DNA of 64,000 bases from Mucilaginibacter terrenus (GCF_003432065.1 NZ_QWDE01000001.1:1798001-1862000), one strand, 5' to 3'. Shown: positions 33,937 to 43,656, counted from the first letter of the stretch. Made by a program: numbers and translations. Notes: a model not told the origin generated them from the sequence alone.

Positions 33937-34838
33937 TGCCCCAGCAAACCGCCCCGGCAGCCTTAAATAAGAACCTCGTCATCCTTCATTTTACCGTTTT
34001 TGTATGGGGATTTACCGGGATTCTTGGCCAGCTTATTACCATATCGGCAGTAAATTTGGTTTGGTACAGGGTTGCGATTGCCGCTTTTTCGCTGTTTTTC
34101 TACTTCATTTTGGCAAAAAAGCCGATCAAAATAAGTGTGAAAAATGCAGGAAAAATGTGGCTGACCGGCGCTTTAGTAGGTGGTCATTGGATACTTTTCT
34201 TCGCATCTATCAAGCTTTCTACCGTTCCGGTAACGCTGGTTTGCCTCTCATCTATCACACTTTTCACGGCAATTTTTGAGCCGCTGATCAATAAAAAACC
34301 GATCTCAAAAATGGAGATCATCGCCGGCGTCTTAATAATTACCGGCATTGTACTTATTTTCAAATTTGAATCTCATTACACTAAGGGCATCATAGCAGGG
34401 CTTACCAGCGCAGTACTTGCAGCACTTTTCGCCATCATTAACTCGCGATTTGTTAAACACTACGAGGCACCCGTTATTGCTTTTTACGAGCTTTCCGGGG
34501 CTTTCGTTTGGATCACAATATACCTTTTCATCACTCTTGGAACAGCCGGATTTATCATCCCTAAAGCAGCTGACATCGGCTACCTGGTGCTGCTTGGCAC
34601 CGTTTGTACATCTCTAGCTTACGTTGCAGGCGTGTCTGTAATGCGGGAACTTTCTGCATTTCGTGTGGCGCTTATCACCAACCTCGAACCAGTTTATGGC
34701 ATTATTATGGCCTTTATTTTATTTGGCGATATGAATAAAATGACGCTTGGTTTTTGGTCAGGTGCGCTCATCATTCTTTCCACTATCTTCCTTTTTCCAT
34801 TCGCCCAAAAGCAGGTTGCTAAACGCCGGGTTAGGTAA
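33936..34838 (+). CDS. DMT-superfamily (EamA) transporter
   Basis: The 300-residue protein has ten hydrophobic helices arranged as two EamA repeats, about 17-140 and 153-292. Typical elements are FVWGFTGILGQLI at the front and the second repeat's ending PVYGIIMAFILFGD. EamA transporters export amino acids, purines or other metabolites; the cargo cannot be inferred. Its ATG overlaps the stop of the LptF/G-like gene by one base, so it is the last gene of the tgt operon. No terminator with a T-tract is evident after it. Confidence 0.9.
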   Translation: MPQQTAPAALNKNLVILHFTVFVWGFTGILGQLITISAVNLVWYRVAIAAFSLFFYFILAKKPIKISVKNAGKMWLTGALVGGHWILFFASIKLSTVPVTLVCLSSITLFTAIFEPLINKKPISKMEIIAGVLIITGIVLIFKFESHYTKGIIAGLTSAVLAALFAIINSRFVKHYEAPVIAFYELSGAFVWITIYLFITLGTAGFIIPKAADIGYLVLLGTVCTSLAYVAGVSVMRELSAFRVALITNLEPVYGIIMAFILFGDMNKMTLGFWSGALIILSTIFLFPFAQKQVAKRRVR

Positions 34839-35699
34839 GATCTGTTTAAATTAGTCTTTAAAATTTGATGTTTTCATCTACCTTCTCTGGGGTAGGGGAC
34901 GCATTTCAGTTATAGGCTATAAGCCATTTTAAAGCCCTATAAGACACTTTCATTTTCGGCCACTATAATCTTACCATTCGCAAACTTCGAGCGAACAGGC
35001 GCAATATCAAGGATTTTCTAAGTGTACTGACACAACTGTCGCCGTCGTAATGAATCATTTACTATTATCTTCAAATTTAGATGCTTAAATAATAAAGTAA
35101 AGTCAAATTTTGCGTTTATTTATATCGTTTATAGATTTGAAAATCAACATTTTATAAACTTTAAATAAACTTAAATTTCAACGAAAACAATTTAAGTTAT
35201 TTCATGGAATACTAAAATATTTAGCATTAACCTCGTTTAACAAAAATTTTACCAGATAGTGATTTACAAATCAGTTATTTAAGATTAATTATATAACGTA
35301 AAAATAAATTTGCATGGAGTAAGTAATTGCTTCGACCAAAGTGTACCGAACTCGTTTTACCAGAATGCAATTAATTTGATAAGTACCGGCAGATGTATAC
35401 ACGCAGAAGAATCGGGAGAGCTGAAATCCGATTGATGTTGCCAGGAGAATTAATGAGACGTCTAACGAAGGAACATTACGTCTTCATAGAAAAGTCGTCT
35501 TTAAAGCCAATAAAAAATCTATCAAGCCTTAAAATTCAAGACCAAGAAAATTCTGACATTGCAAGCAGCCGATAACGATTGGGAAAGACAGGAAAAAGAA
35601 AGCTGCATCTTTAATAAAGTAGACTGATGGAAAACCGCGGCTTTACATTGATGTTTTAAAAGTGCATCTTAGAGACAGCAATAATCAGAGGAACAAACC
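34839..35699 (+). other. AT-rich 860-base gap with a promoter and possible structured transcript
   Basis: No convincing protein gene lies here. From 34839 to about 35300 the sequence is very AT-rich with only minor dyads, for example CTACC/GGTAG at 34878-34895. After a -7 box at 35305 come two short hairpins, AATCGG/CCGATT (35410-35433) and AGACGT/ACGTCT (35456-35483). A 60-codon frame at 35393-35575 with many Arg/Lys matches no family and may be noise or a leader peptide. The segment may be an untranslated leader for the LapA-like gene or a small RNA. Confidence 0.4.
35305..35312 (+). promoter_or_regulatory. -7 box TAAATTTG in the long gap before the LapA-like gene
   Basis: This exact TAnnTTTG match lies 387 bases upstream of the LapA-like start, implying a very long leader or a separate small transcript. 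Confidence 0.4.
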
Positions 35700-35978
35700 A
35701 TGCGCATTAAGACCATCATCATACTTGTCATCGCAATTTTACTAACGATCATTTTCATGCAAAATCTTGACCCCGTCAGATTCACGGTTCTATTCTCTAC
35801 GCTTTACATTTCCAAGGTTTCCATGATGCTGGTTGTACTTGCAGTGGGGTTCGTGCTCGGCTACCTTGTCGGCCGTCCGGGAAGGAAGAAGTACAACCAC
35901 ATAGGTTATGACAAGGACACCCCACACCCAGAAGATCCCCGTACACTAAGTGACGAAGATCGCGACTACATCAATTAA
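35700..35978 (+). CDS. LapA-domain small membrane protein
   Basis: The 92-residue protein has two membrane helices (about 4-22 and 37-60) with the LapA/DUF1049 pattern: QNLDPVRF after the first helix and GFVLGYLVGRPGRKK at the end of the second. The C-terminus is hydrophilic and acidic. LapA in E. coli takes part in LPS assembly control with LapB; in Bacteroidota the role is unknown. A purine-rich AGAGGA nine bases before the ATG supports the start. The long AT-rich region upstream may be its leader. Confidence 0.85.
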   Translation: MRIKTIIILVIAILLTIIFMQNLDPVRFTVLFSTLYISKVSMMLVVLAVGFVLGYLVGRPGRKKYNHIGYDKDTPHPEDPRTLSDEDRDYIN

Positions 35979-36045
35979 AACAATTTCTGAGTTTCAATCC
36001 GGAGAAATTGCAATAAAGATACCAAGCTCTTTACAGAAGCTTTAA

Positions 36046-36849
36046 CTACACGTTGTAAAATACCCGGCAAGTTTCTTCCAGAGTACTTAAATCTGGCAGG
36101 GTTTCAAATATGCCAAATACCGATGCTCCAGAGCCGCTCATACTGGCGTATAATGCGCCACGCTCGTACAGCGATGCTTTTACGCCACGGATAACCGGGT
36201 GGTTGTTGAAGATATGCGCCTCAAAGTCGTTACGAATATGGCGTTTCCACTGCGCTACAGGCATTTGTATAAGATCGTACAAAGTCTCTTTAACAAACGT
36301 TGGTTTAACACCCCTGTAGGCCTCTGCGGTGGATACATGAGCATCTGGCATCACCAGCACTATTTTGTAGCCCGAGAGGTCTAGTTTTATGCTCTCGAAC
36401 TCGTCGCCTTTCTCGAAAGCAAATACCGGTTGGTTGTTGATGAAAAAAGCACAGTCTGCTCCGAGCACTCTGGCATAGTCCATCATCTGATCGGCTGTTA
36501 AACCCAATCGAAATTTTTCGTTCATCAGCTTGATGAAAAAGGCAGCGTCAGAAGACCCTCCGCCAAGCCCCGCCCCTATCGGAATATTTTTGTGCAGGTG
36601 TATAGCAACGGGTGGCAGTTTAAAATCTCTCTTGAGCAATTGATAGCCTCTCAGACAAAGATTATCATCCTCACTCCCGGGTATCTCCAGCCCGCTGGAT
36701 TGAAAGCTTAATGCATCACTTTCTATAACCTCCAGCACATCGTTTATTTTGATGGGGTAAAAAATAGTCTCCAGGTTGTGGTAGCCATCCGGGCGGCGTT
36801 CCGTAATATTTAGTCCTATGTTTATCTTAGCGTTCGGAAATACAATCAT
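36046..36849 (-). CDS. ispE: 4-diphosphocytidyl-2-C-methyl-D-erythritol kinase
   Basis: The 267-residue GHMP kinase phosphorylates CDP-methylerythritol in the non-mevalonate isoprenoid pathway. The start FPNAKINIGLNI holds the catalytic Lys near residue 8, the ATP loop is GAGLGGGSSDAAF (about 92-104), and Asp131 in LGADCAFF is the catalytic aspartate region. The C-terminal GHMP motif is SMSGSGASVFG. The length is normal. It stands alone, with its own -7 box, and is divergent from thyA. Confidence 0.97.
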   Translation of the reverse strand: MIVFPNAKINIGLNITERRPDGYHNLETIFYPIKINDVLEVIESDALSFQSSGLEIPGSEDDNLCLRGYQLLKRDFKLPPVAIHLHKNIPIGAGLGGGSSDAAFFIKLMNEKFRLGLTADQMMDYARVLGADCAFFINNQPVFAFEKGDEFESIKLDLSGYKIVLVMPDAHVSTAEAYRGVKPTFVKETLYDLIQMPVAQWKRHIRNDFEAHIFNNHPVIRGVKASLYERGALYASMSGSGASVFGIFETLPDLSTLEETCRVFYNV

Positions 36850-36897
36850 CAGAAATCAATTAACACCTGCATGTATTTTTGCACATCGGTAGGATAC

Positions 36898-36905
36898 CAA
36901 AATTA
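36898..36905 (-). promoter_or_regulatory. -7 box TAATTTTG (minus strand) for ispE
   Basis: On the minus strand this TAnnTTTG match lies 48 bases upstream of the ispE start. Confidence 0.5.
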
Positions 36906-36994
36906 GATTATTTTTCTTTGTAACTGACTAGCCGGCTAAAAGCAGATCTTAACAACAACCGGCATATGCCTCTTCAAAACTTTACAAGTAGAAC

Positions 36995-37816
36995 ATGAAA
37001 CAATACCTCGACCTGATGCGGCATGTGATGGAGAACGGTGCGCAAAAGCACGATCGCACCGGAACGGGCACCTTAAGCGTTTTTGGATACCAGATGCGTT
37101 TCGACCTGAAAGAAGGCTTTCCGATGGTGACCACCAAAAAGCTCCACTTGAAATCCATCATCCATGAACTGATATGGTTTTTAAGCGGAGACACCAACAT
37201 TAAATATCTTAAAGATAACGGCGTGCGCATTTGGGACGAGTGGGCTGATGCTGACGGCAACCTAGGGCCCGTGTATGGCTACCAATGGCGCTCCTGGCCA
37301 AAACCTGATGGCGGCCACATAGACCAGATAACCCAGGTGGTAAATACCCTGAAGAACAATCCCGACTCGCGTAGGATTATGGTGTCGGCATGGAATGTGG
37401 CCGACGTGAACCAAATGGCGCTCCCGCCCTGCCATAGCTTGTTCCAGTTTTATGTAGCACCGGCAGATGAATCCAAAGGCGAAACGCGCGGTAAGTTATC
37501 GTGCCAACTTTACCAGCGTAGCGCGGACATTTTCCTGGGTGTGCCGTTTAACATTGCTTCGTATGCACTGCTTACCATGATGATGGCTCAGGTATGTGAT
37601 CTGGAATGCGGCGACTTTATACACACCTTTGGCGACGCGCATATTTACAACAACCACCTGGAGCAAGCACAACTGCAATTAAGCCGCGACCCCAGGCCGT
37701 TACCTACGATGAAGATAAACCCGGAGGTTAAGGATATTTTCAGTTTTAAGTTTGAAGATTTCACCCTGGAAAACTACGACCCGCATCCGCACATCAAAGC
37801 AGCCGTTGCTGTTTAA
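36995..37816 (+). CDS. thyA: Thymidylate synthase
   Basis: The 273-residue ThyA methylates dUMP to dTMP using methylenetetrahydrofolate. The catalytic Cys146 lies in [12 protein letters not shown], with the phosphate-binding Arg21 in HDRTGTG and [10 protein letters not shown] near 125-134 and the conserved [14 protein letters not shown]. All key residues are present. folA follows ten bases later; the pairing recycles the dihydrofolate made by ThyA and is a classic operon. Confidence 0.99.
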   Translation: MKQYLDLMRHVMENGAQKHDRTGTGTLSVFGYQMRFDLKEGFPMVTTKKLHLKSIIHELIWFLSGDTNIKYLKDNGVRIWDEWADADGNLGPVYGYQWRSWPKPDGGHIDQITQVVNTLKNNPDSRRIMVSAWNVADVNQMALPPCHSLFQFYVAPADESKGETRGKLSCQLYQRSADIFLGVPFNIASYALLTMMMAQVCDLECGDFIHTFGDAHIYNNHLEQAQLQLSRDPRPLPTMKINPEVKDIFSFKFEDFTLENYDPHPHIKAAVAV

Positions 37817-37826
37817 CTGAACAAAC

Positions 37827-38309
37827 ATGATCATCTCTATTGTTGTGGCTATTGCCGAGAACCATGCTATTGGCAAAAACAACCAGTTGTTATGGCACAT
37901 GCCAAATGACCTCAAACACTTCAAAGAAGTAACATCAGGTCGTAGTATTATCATGGGCCGTAAAACTTACGAGTCTGTTGGCAAACCGCTCCCGAAGCGG
38001 CGCAACATCATTGTAACCCGACAGGACATCGAAATCCCGGGATGCGAGGTGGTAAAATCTATAGATGAAGGCATCGCCCTGTGCAAAGGGGAAGATGAAG
38101 TGTTCATAGGAGGTGGTGCAGAGATATACCGCCAGGCAATGGATAAAACAGACCGGATCTATCTTACCATTGTTCACCAGGCGTTTGAGGCTGACACCTT
38201 TTTCCCAGAAATTGACTATACTCAATGGACCGAGACCAGCAGAGAAAACTTTAGTGCTGACGAGAAAAATCCGCACCCTTACTCCTTTATCCAGCTGGAT
38301 CGCCGGTAA
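37827..38309 (+). CDS. folA: Dihydrofolate reductase
   Basis: The 160-residue FolA reduces dihydrofolate to tetrahydrofolate with NADPH. Motifs are VVAIAENHAIGKNNQLLWHMPNDL in two parts (AIAENHAIGK, then LLWHMPNDL with the catalytic Asp at about 28), the NADPH site IIMGRKTYES and VFIGGGAEIYRQA near 92-104. Length and motifs are those of a chromosomal, trimethoprim-sensitive-type enzyme; resistance cannot be judged from this. It lies ten bases after thyA and is surely co-transcribed. Confidence 0.98.
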   Translation: MIISIVVAIAENHAIGKNNQLLWHMPNDLKHFKEVTSGRSIIMGRKTYESVGKPLPKRRNIIVTRQDIEIPGCEVVKSIDEGIALCKGEDEVFIGGGAEIYRQAMDKTDRIYLTIVHQAFEADTFFPEIDYTQWTETSRENFSADEKNPHPYSFIQLDRR

Positions 38310-38338
38310 CAAAAACAGCCATTATATTGTTTCAATTA

Positions 38339-38362
38339 AAAATTTCATGCTTGTGAAATTTT
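38339..38362. promoter_or_regulatory. AT-rich palindrome upstream of secDF
   Basis: AAAATTTCA and TGAAATTTT are perfect nine-base arms around TGCTTG. It ends two bases before the secDF -7 box, in the place of the -33 region, so it may be an operator; with so little GC it would be a poor terminator for folA. Confidence 0.4.
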
Positions 38363-38364
38363 AT

Positions 38365-38372
38365 TAGATTTG
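38365..38372 (+). promoter_or_regulatory. -7 box TAGATTTG for secDF
   Basis: This exact TAnnTTTG match is 51 bases upstream of the secDF start. Confidence 0.5.
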
Positions 38373-38423
38373 CCGTCTTATTTCAGAAAGCTTATAAACT
38401 AATTATTTACATACTAATTCGAA

Positions 38424-41381
38424 ATGCAAGGTAAAGGGGTTATTAAATTTTTCGCCATTCTGCTGGCAGTGGTGTGCTTGTACCAACTGTCGTTCACGTG
38501 GGTGGCCAATAAAGTTGAGAACAATGCAAAAGAATACGCGAAGGGCAATACTGAGAAGGAAAAAGCCTATCTTGATTCCATGTCTACTCAACCGGTGTAT
38601 CCACTACTTGGCCACACCTACCAGTACTGCCTTGACAGGGAGTTAGCCCTTGGTCTCGACCTTAAAGGCGGCATGAACGTTACCATGCAGATCTCTCTGC
38701 GCGAATTGGTACAGTCATTGGCAAACAACAACCAGGATCCTGCATTTAAGCAAGCGCTTGTTGAAGCAGAGAAGAATGCGGTAACTACTCAGAAAGACTA
38801 CATCACCCTTTTTGTTGATGCTTACGAGAAGATATCTCCAAATGGCAAACTAGCTTCTATTTTCGCTAACAGCAACAACCAAGACCACCTGAAGTATAAT
38901 GCTTCTAACAGCGAGGTTGAAACTTACCTGAAAGATCAGGCCACTGTAGCAGTTCAGCAGTCATATACTGTATTGCATACCCGTATCGACCAGTTTGGTG
39001 TTACCCAGCCAAACATACAGCTACAGAAAAGCACTAACCGCATCCTTATCGAACTTCCTGGTGTTAAAGAACCGGATCGTGTTCGTAAGCTATTGTCGGG
39101 TTCTGCAAAACTTGAGTTCTATCAAACTTACGACAATACCGAAATTTTCGGCCTGCTGAACAACATTAACAGTGTTCTGGCTGCAAAAAGCAAATCTGCT
39201 GATACTACTAAAGCAAAAACTGCTGAAGCAGCACCTAAATCAGCAAAAGACTCTGCAAACTCTTTGCTGGCTAAGCTAAAGAACAACACGTCTAAAGATT
39301 CATCTTCTTTAAACAATAAAGCTCAATTAGCTGCTCAAAACCCTTTGTTCTCTGTAATGGCTCCAATGTATGGCCAGGACGCAAATGGACAGGGACAGCC
39401 TTACCCGGGCCCAATGGTTGGCCGTGTTGCTCAAAAAGACACTGCTAAAGTTAACGGCTACCTGCGCAGTGCCGAAGTGAAAGCCATCATTCCTCAAAAC
39501 TTGAAGTTTCTTTGGAGTGTAAAACCGGTAGAAAATTCGAAGGTATTTGAGCTGTACGCTATAAAACTTGCCGGCGCGCAAAATGGCCCGGTATTAACAG
39601 GAGATGTTATCAACGACGCACGTAGCGACGTTGACCCAACTAAAGGCGGCTATGAGGTTATCATGAATATGAACTCTCAGGGCGCTCAAAAATGGAAGAA
39701 CATCACTGCAGAAGCTTCTGCAGGTGCAAATAAAAGAGCTATAGCCATTGTACTTGACGACAATGTTTACTCTGCCCCTACTGTACAGAACGAGATATCG
39801 GGCGGTGTATCATCTATTTCAGGTAACTTTAAGGTTGAAGATACTAAAGACTTAGCCAACGTGCTAAAGGCCGGCCGCTTGCCTGCTCCTGCGCGCATCA
39901 TCGGCGAAGAAGTTGTAGGTCCGTCACTGGGTCAGGAAGCTATCAATGCTGGTTTATTATCATGCGTATTAGGTTTAGTGGTGATCCTGATCTTCATGAT
40001 CGCTTACTACAACCGTGCAGGTACCGTCGCGGTAGTTGCGGTATTGGTTAACGTATTCTTCCTGATGGGTGTACTGGTAAGTATACGTGCAGTATTAACA
40101 CTGCCTGGTATAGCAGGTATCATCCTGATATTGGGTGTGGCGGTTGATGCGAACGTTTTGGTTTACGAGCGAGTTCGCGAAGAGCTTGGTTTAGGCAAAT
40201 CTATTCGCATTGCAATTGCCGATGGTTTTAAACACGCGCTTCCGTCAATTCTTGATGCCAACATTAGTACTTTCCTTACGGGTTTAATCCTGTTCATCTT
40301 CGGTTCAGGCCCAATCCAGGGTTTCGCAACCACGTTGATGATCGGTATCATAACCACCTTGTTCTGTTCACTACTAATCTCCAGGTTAATATTTGAATTC
40401 ATGCTTGAAAAAGGCTGGGATATCAAGTTTTCAAACCCATGGAGTTCACACACCTTTAAAAATGCTAACTACGGCTTTGTGAAAAACCGCTTTAAGTTTT
40501 ATGCTTTCTCCGGTATATTCATTATCGCGGGCTTGATCTCCATGTTTACCCAAGGCTTTAACTATGGTGTAGACTTTGGTGGTGGCCGTACTTACATTGT
40601 TAAGTTCCCGAACAAAGTAAATACAGAACAGGTTCATGACGCTATCGATGCAACGTTGGGTCGCGGTACCGAAGTTAAAACTTATGGACAGGACAAAATA
40701 AGCATTAACACCAACTACCTGATTACTGACAATACGCCGGGTGCTGACGAAAAGGTACAAGCTGCTTTGATAAGCTCTTTAAACAGCAAACCTGCTACTG
40801 CCATTACGGCAGCCAATATATTAAGCCACCAAAAGGTAGAGGCAACTATAGCCAACGAGGTGAAATCATCTGCAAAGTGGACCATCATTATCGCTATTAT
40901 TGTGATATCTGCTTACATTTTGATCAGGTTCCGCAAATGGCAGTTCAGCTTGGGTGCAATGATTGCTACTGCACATGACTCTTTATTGGTACTGTCGTTC
41001 TTCTCTTTGTTTAAGGATGTACTTCCTTTCTCACTGGATATCGATCAGGCCTTTATAGCAGCGTTGCTAACGGTAATTGGTTACTCTATTAACGATACTG
41101 TAGTAGTATTTGACCGTATCCGTGAGTTCCTTGACCTGCATCATGCAAAAACTGATGACCCTAAAGAGGTGATCAACCACGCTATCAATAATACATTGAG
41201 CCGTACAATTATTACTGCTTTAACTGTGGTGATGATATTGGTTGTACTGTTTGCCTTCGGTGGCGACGTTATCCGCGGTTTCTCGTTCGCATTGTTAATC
41301 GGTGTTATTTTCGGAACCTACTCTTCTATTTGTGTAGCAACACCAGTTATCATTGACTTTGGGAAAAAAGACCTTAAGTAA
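38424..41381 (+). CDS. secDF: Fused protein translocase subunit SecDF
   Basis: SecD and SecF are joined in one 985-residue chain, as in many Bacteroidota. SecDF uses proton motive force to pull secreted proteins through SecYEG. The SecD half (about 1-670) has a helix at 8-25, the DLKGGMNV motif (about 79-86), an inserted Ala/Lys-rich periplasmic stretch (about 255-295) and six-helix region ending with FGSGPIQGFATTL. The SecF half (about 690-985) has VDFGGGRTYIV and the GYSINDTVVVFDRIRE motif. All the hallmark motifs are kept. It is a single-gene transcript with a strong terminator. Confidence 0.98.
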   Translation: MQGKGVIKFFAILLAVVCLYQLSFTWVANKVENNAKEYAKGNTEKEKAYLDSMSTQPVYPLLGHTYQYCLDRELALGLDLKGGMNVTMQISLRELVQSLANNNQDPAFKQALVEAEKNAVTTQKDYITLFVDAYEKISPNGKLASIFANSNNQDHLKYNASNSEVETYLKDQATVAVQQSYTVLHTRIDQFGVTQPNIQLQKSTNRILIELPGVKEPDRVRKLLSGSAKLEFYQTYDNTEIFGLLNNINSVLAAKSKSADTTKAKTAEAAPKSAKDSANSLLAKLKNNTSKDSSSLNNKAQLAAQNPLFSVMAPMYGQDANGQGQPYPGPMVGRVAQKDTAKVNGYLRSAEVKAIIPQNLKFLWSVKPVENSKVFELYAIKLAGAQNGPVLTGDVINDARSDVDPTKGGYEVIMNMNSQGAQKWKNITAEASAGANKRAIAIVLDDNVYSAPTVQNEISGGVSSISGNFKVEDTKDLANVLKAGRLPAPARIIGEEVVGPSLGQEAINAGLLSCVLGLVVILIFMIAYYNRAGTVAVVAVLVNVFFLMGVLVSIRAVLTLPGIAGIILILGVAVDANVLVYERVREELGLGKSIRIAIADGFKHALPSILDANISTFLTGLILFIFGSGPIQGFATTLMIGIITTLFCSLLISRLIFEFMLEKGWDIKFSNPWSSHTFKNANYGFVKNRFKFYAFSGIFIIAGLISMFTQGFNYGVDFGGGRTYIVKFPNKVNTEQVHDAIDATLGRGTEVKTYGQDKISINTNYLITDNTPGADEKVQAALISSLNSKPATAITAANILSHQKVEATIANEVKSSAKWTIIIAIIVISAYILIRFRKWQFSLGAMIATAHDSLLVLSFFSLFKDVLPFSLDIDQAFIAALLTVIGYSINDTVVVFDRIREFLDLHHAKTDDPKEVINHAINNTLSRTIITALTVVMILVVLFAFGGDVIRGFSFALLIGVIFGTYSSICVATPVIIDFGKKDLK

Positions 41382-41400
41382 AAATTAATTTAATTAAATG

Positions 41401-41432
41401 AAGGCTCCAAAGAACATTTGGAGCCTTTTTTG
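41401..41432 (+). terminator. Rho-independent terminator after secDF
   Basis: AAGGCTCCAAA (41401-41411) pairs with TTTGGAGCCTT (41417-41427), followed by a T-run. Confidence 0.92.
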
Positions 41433-41482
41433 TTTTCAGAATAGAGTGCAGTTTAAAATATTATAAAACTGTTAAGAATATT

Positions 41483-42790
41483 ATGAGCGATCTATCAAAA
41501 TTCCCTACAGTAGTAGTTATAGGCGGTGGTTTCGGCGGTATAGAAGTAGTGAAACAGCTGGCAGACAAACCCGTAGAGGTCATATTGCTTGATAAGCACA
41601 ACTATCATACATTTCAGCCTTTGTTGTATCAGGTGGCAACGGGCAGCCTTGAGGCAGAATCTATCGCTTTTTCACTCAGGAAAAATTTCGAAGGTCAAAA
41701 AAACCTTAGATTTCGTATTGCAGAAGTGACCAGTATTGATTCTGCTGCCAATGTGGTACATACCGATATAGGCCCTATTCCTTACGACTATCTAGTGATA
41801 GCTACCGGATCTACCACCAACTTTTTCGGCAACAAGGATATTGAAAAATATTCAATGCCGATGAAATCTATACCTGAGGCGTTAAACTTAAGGTACATGG
41901 TGCTGCAAAACCTAGAGGAGGCTATTTTAAAGCCCTCCAAGGAAGAACGAGCACCGTACCTGACATTCGTACTGGTGGGTGCAGGACCGACCGGTGTAGA
42001 GCTCGCAGGATCGTTAGCGGAGTTACGCAATCACGTACTAAATAAGGACTACCCGGAATTGGCTAAAGAAGAGATGAAGGTTTACCTGGTAGACTTCCTT
42101 CCGAAAGTACTGGGGCCATTTTCAGACGAGGGTTCCAAAGCTGCTGAAGGCTACCTTACCAAAATGGGTGTAGATGTACTGCTGAACGTTAAAGTACAAA
42201 GCTACGATGGACATGAAATTAAGTTTGAGGATGGTAGAAGTATACCCACGCGCAACGTTATCTGGTCTGCGGGTGTAATGGGTGTGGTACCTGAAGGTGT
42301 AGACAAAGCATCAATAGAGCGCGGTAACCGCATACGTATAGATAACATTTGCCGCGTTGCGGGATCAGAAAACATATTTGCCATAGGCGACGTTGCCGCT
42401 ATGATTACACCGGAAACACCTAAGGGACACCCGGGTGTGGCACAGGTTGCGATACAAATGGGCGAACTTACCGGTAAGAACATTAATAGATTAATTAAAG
42501 GTGAACCTACCGAGCCATTTAAGTACAATGATAAAGGTTCATTAGCTACCATTGGCCGTAACAAAGCTATTGCAGATTTGGGTAAAATTAAGTTCCAGGG
42601 ATTTTTTGCATGGCTGATATGGATGTTTGTGCATTTAATATCGCTTATGGGTGGCCGTAACAAGATAATTGTATTCATAAACTGGGTAGCCAGTTATATG
42701 AGTTATAATGGCGGCAGCAGGCTTATTATACGCAAGTTTGAACCAGAACAACTCGTTAACAAAGACACACAGGTAGCCCAGGCAGATTAA
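41483..42790 (+). CDS. Type II NADH:quinone oxidoreductase (NDH-2 like)
   Basis: The 435-residue FAD flavoprotein has the FAD-binding VIGGGFGGIE at 12-21, the NADH-binding VLVGAGPTGVELAGSLAEL near 163-181 and the late FAD contact IFAIGDVA around 303-310. A hydrophobic C-terminal stretch (FFAWLIWMFVHLISL, about 373-387) should attach it to the inner membrane. NDH-2 passes electrons from NADH to menaquinone without pumping protons. Its stop overlaps the start of the HMG-CoA lyase gene by one base (TAATG). The pairing has no obvious metabolic logic. Confidence 0.93.
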   Translation: MSDLSKFPTVVVIGGGFGGIEVVKQLADKPVEVILLDKHNYHTFQPLLYQVATGSLEAESIAFSLRKNFEGQKNLRFRIAEVTSIDSAANVVHTDIGPIPYDYLVIATGSTTNFFGNKDIEKYSMPMKSIPEALNLRYMVLQNLEEAILKPSKEERAPYLTFVLVGAGPTGVELAGSLAELRNHVLNKDYPELAKEEMKVYLVDFLPKVLGPFSDEGSKAAEGYLTKMGVDVLLNVKVQSYDGHEIKFEDGRSIPTRNVIWSAGVMGVVPEGVDKASIERGNRIRIDNICRVAGSENIFAIGDVAAMITPETPKGHPGVAQVAIQMGELTGKNINRLIKGEPTEPFKYNDKGSLATIGRNKAIADLGKIKFQGFFAWLIWMFVHLISLMGGRNKIIVFINWVASYMSYNGGSRLIIRKFEPEQLVNKDTQVAQAD

Positions 42791-43656
42791 TGATACAGGA
42801 AACGATAAGGATTACAGAATGCCCCCGCGATGCAATGCAGGGGCTTTCTCATTTTGTACCAACCGAGGTAAAAATCGAGTACATTAACCTGTTGCTGCAG
42901 GTTGGTTTTGACACTATTGATTTCGGCAGCTTTGTATCACCAAAAGCTATCCCTCAAATGCGGGATACAGCAGATGTACTCGCTAAACTCGATCTTGGTA
43001 ATACCAAATCTAAGCTACTGGCCATTGTTGCCAATGACCGTGGCGCGGAGGATGCGTCAAAGCATGAGGCTATTACTTACCTGGGCTATCCGTTCTCGAT
43101 CTCTGAGAGCTTTCAGCAGCGCAACGCGAATACATCTATAACAGATGCTTTTGATACGGTAAAGCGGATAAACGAGCTTTGCAGAACTAATAATAAAGAG
43201 TTGCTTATCTACCTTTCTATGGGGTTTGGTAACCCTTATGGCGATGAATGGAACACCGGTATTGTACAATACTGGGCGCAAAAAATGATTGAAGAAGGAA
43301 TCGGACACATTGCTCTTTCAGATACTGTAGGCATTGCTACACCAGAGCAAATAACTGCAATTTATCCTAAGCTAACAGAACTGTCAGATATAACTGGCTT
43401 TGGGTTGCACCTTCACTCTACCCCGGACACCTGGCAGGAAAAAGTAGCTGCTGCCTACGAAAGCGGATGTACCAGGTTTGACGCGGCTTTAAAAGGTTAC
43501 GGGGGTTGCCCCATGGCTAAAGACGAGCTTACAGGAAACATTGCAACAGAGAACCTTATAGCTTACCTGCTGCACCAAAACATTGACCTGGGGCTTGATT
43601 TGGATAAACTTGCCGAAGCTATGGAGTTTTCGGAAAAGGTGTTTGTGAAAGATTAA
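42790..43656 (+). CDS. Hydroxymethylglutaryl-CoA lyase family protein
   Basis: The 288-residue TIM-barrel protein of the HMGL-like group starts with RITECPRDAMQGL, a variant of the family's PRDG-Q-N motif (about 6-18). The barrel carries ALSDTVGIATP and the metal-binding HLHSTP (about 202-207), and the late motif GYGGCPMAKDELTGN contains the active-site Cys near 240. It probably cleaves HMG-CoA to acetyl-CoA and acetoacetate in leucine catabolism; the Ala-Met for Gly-Leu in the first motif leaves some doubt. Translation is coupled to NDH-2, and its end overlaps the GNAT gene by four bases. Confidence 0.9.
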   Translation: MIQETIRITECPRDAMQGLSHFVPTEVKIEYINLLLQVGFDTIDFGSFVSPKAIPQMRDTADVLAKLDLGNTKSKLLAIVANDRGAEDASKHEAITYLGYPFSISESFQQRNANTSITDAFDTVKRINELCRTNNKELLIYLSMGFGNPYGDEWNTGIVQYWAQKMIEEGIGHIALSDTVGIATPEQITAIYPKLTELSDITGFGLHLHSTPDTWQEKVAAAYESGCTRFDAALKGYGGCPMAKDELTGNIATENLIAYLLHQNIDLGLDLDKLAEAMEFSEKVFVKD

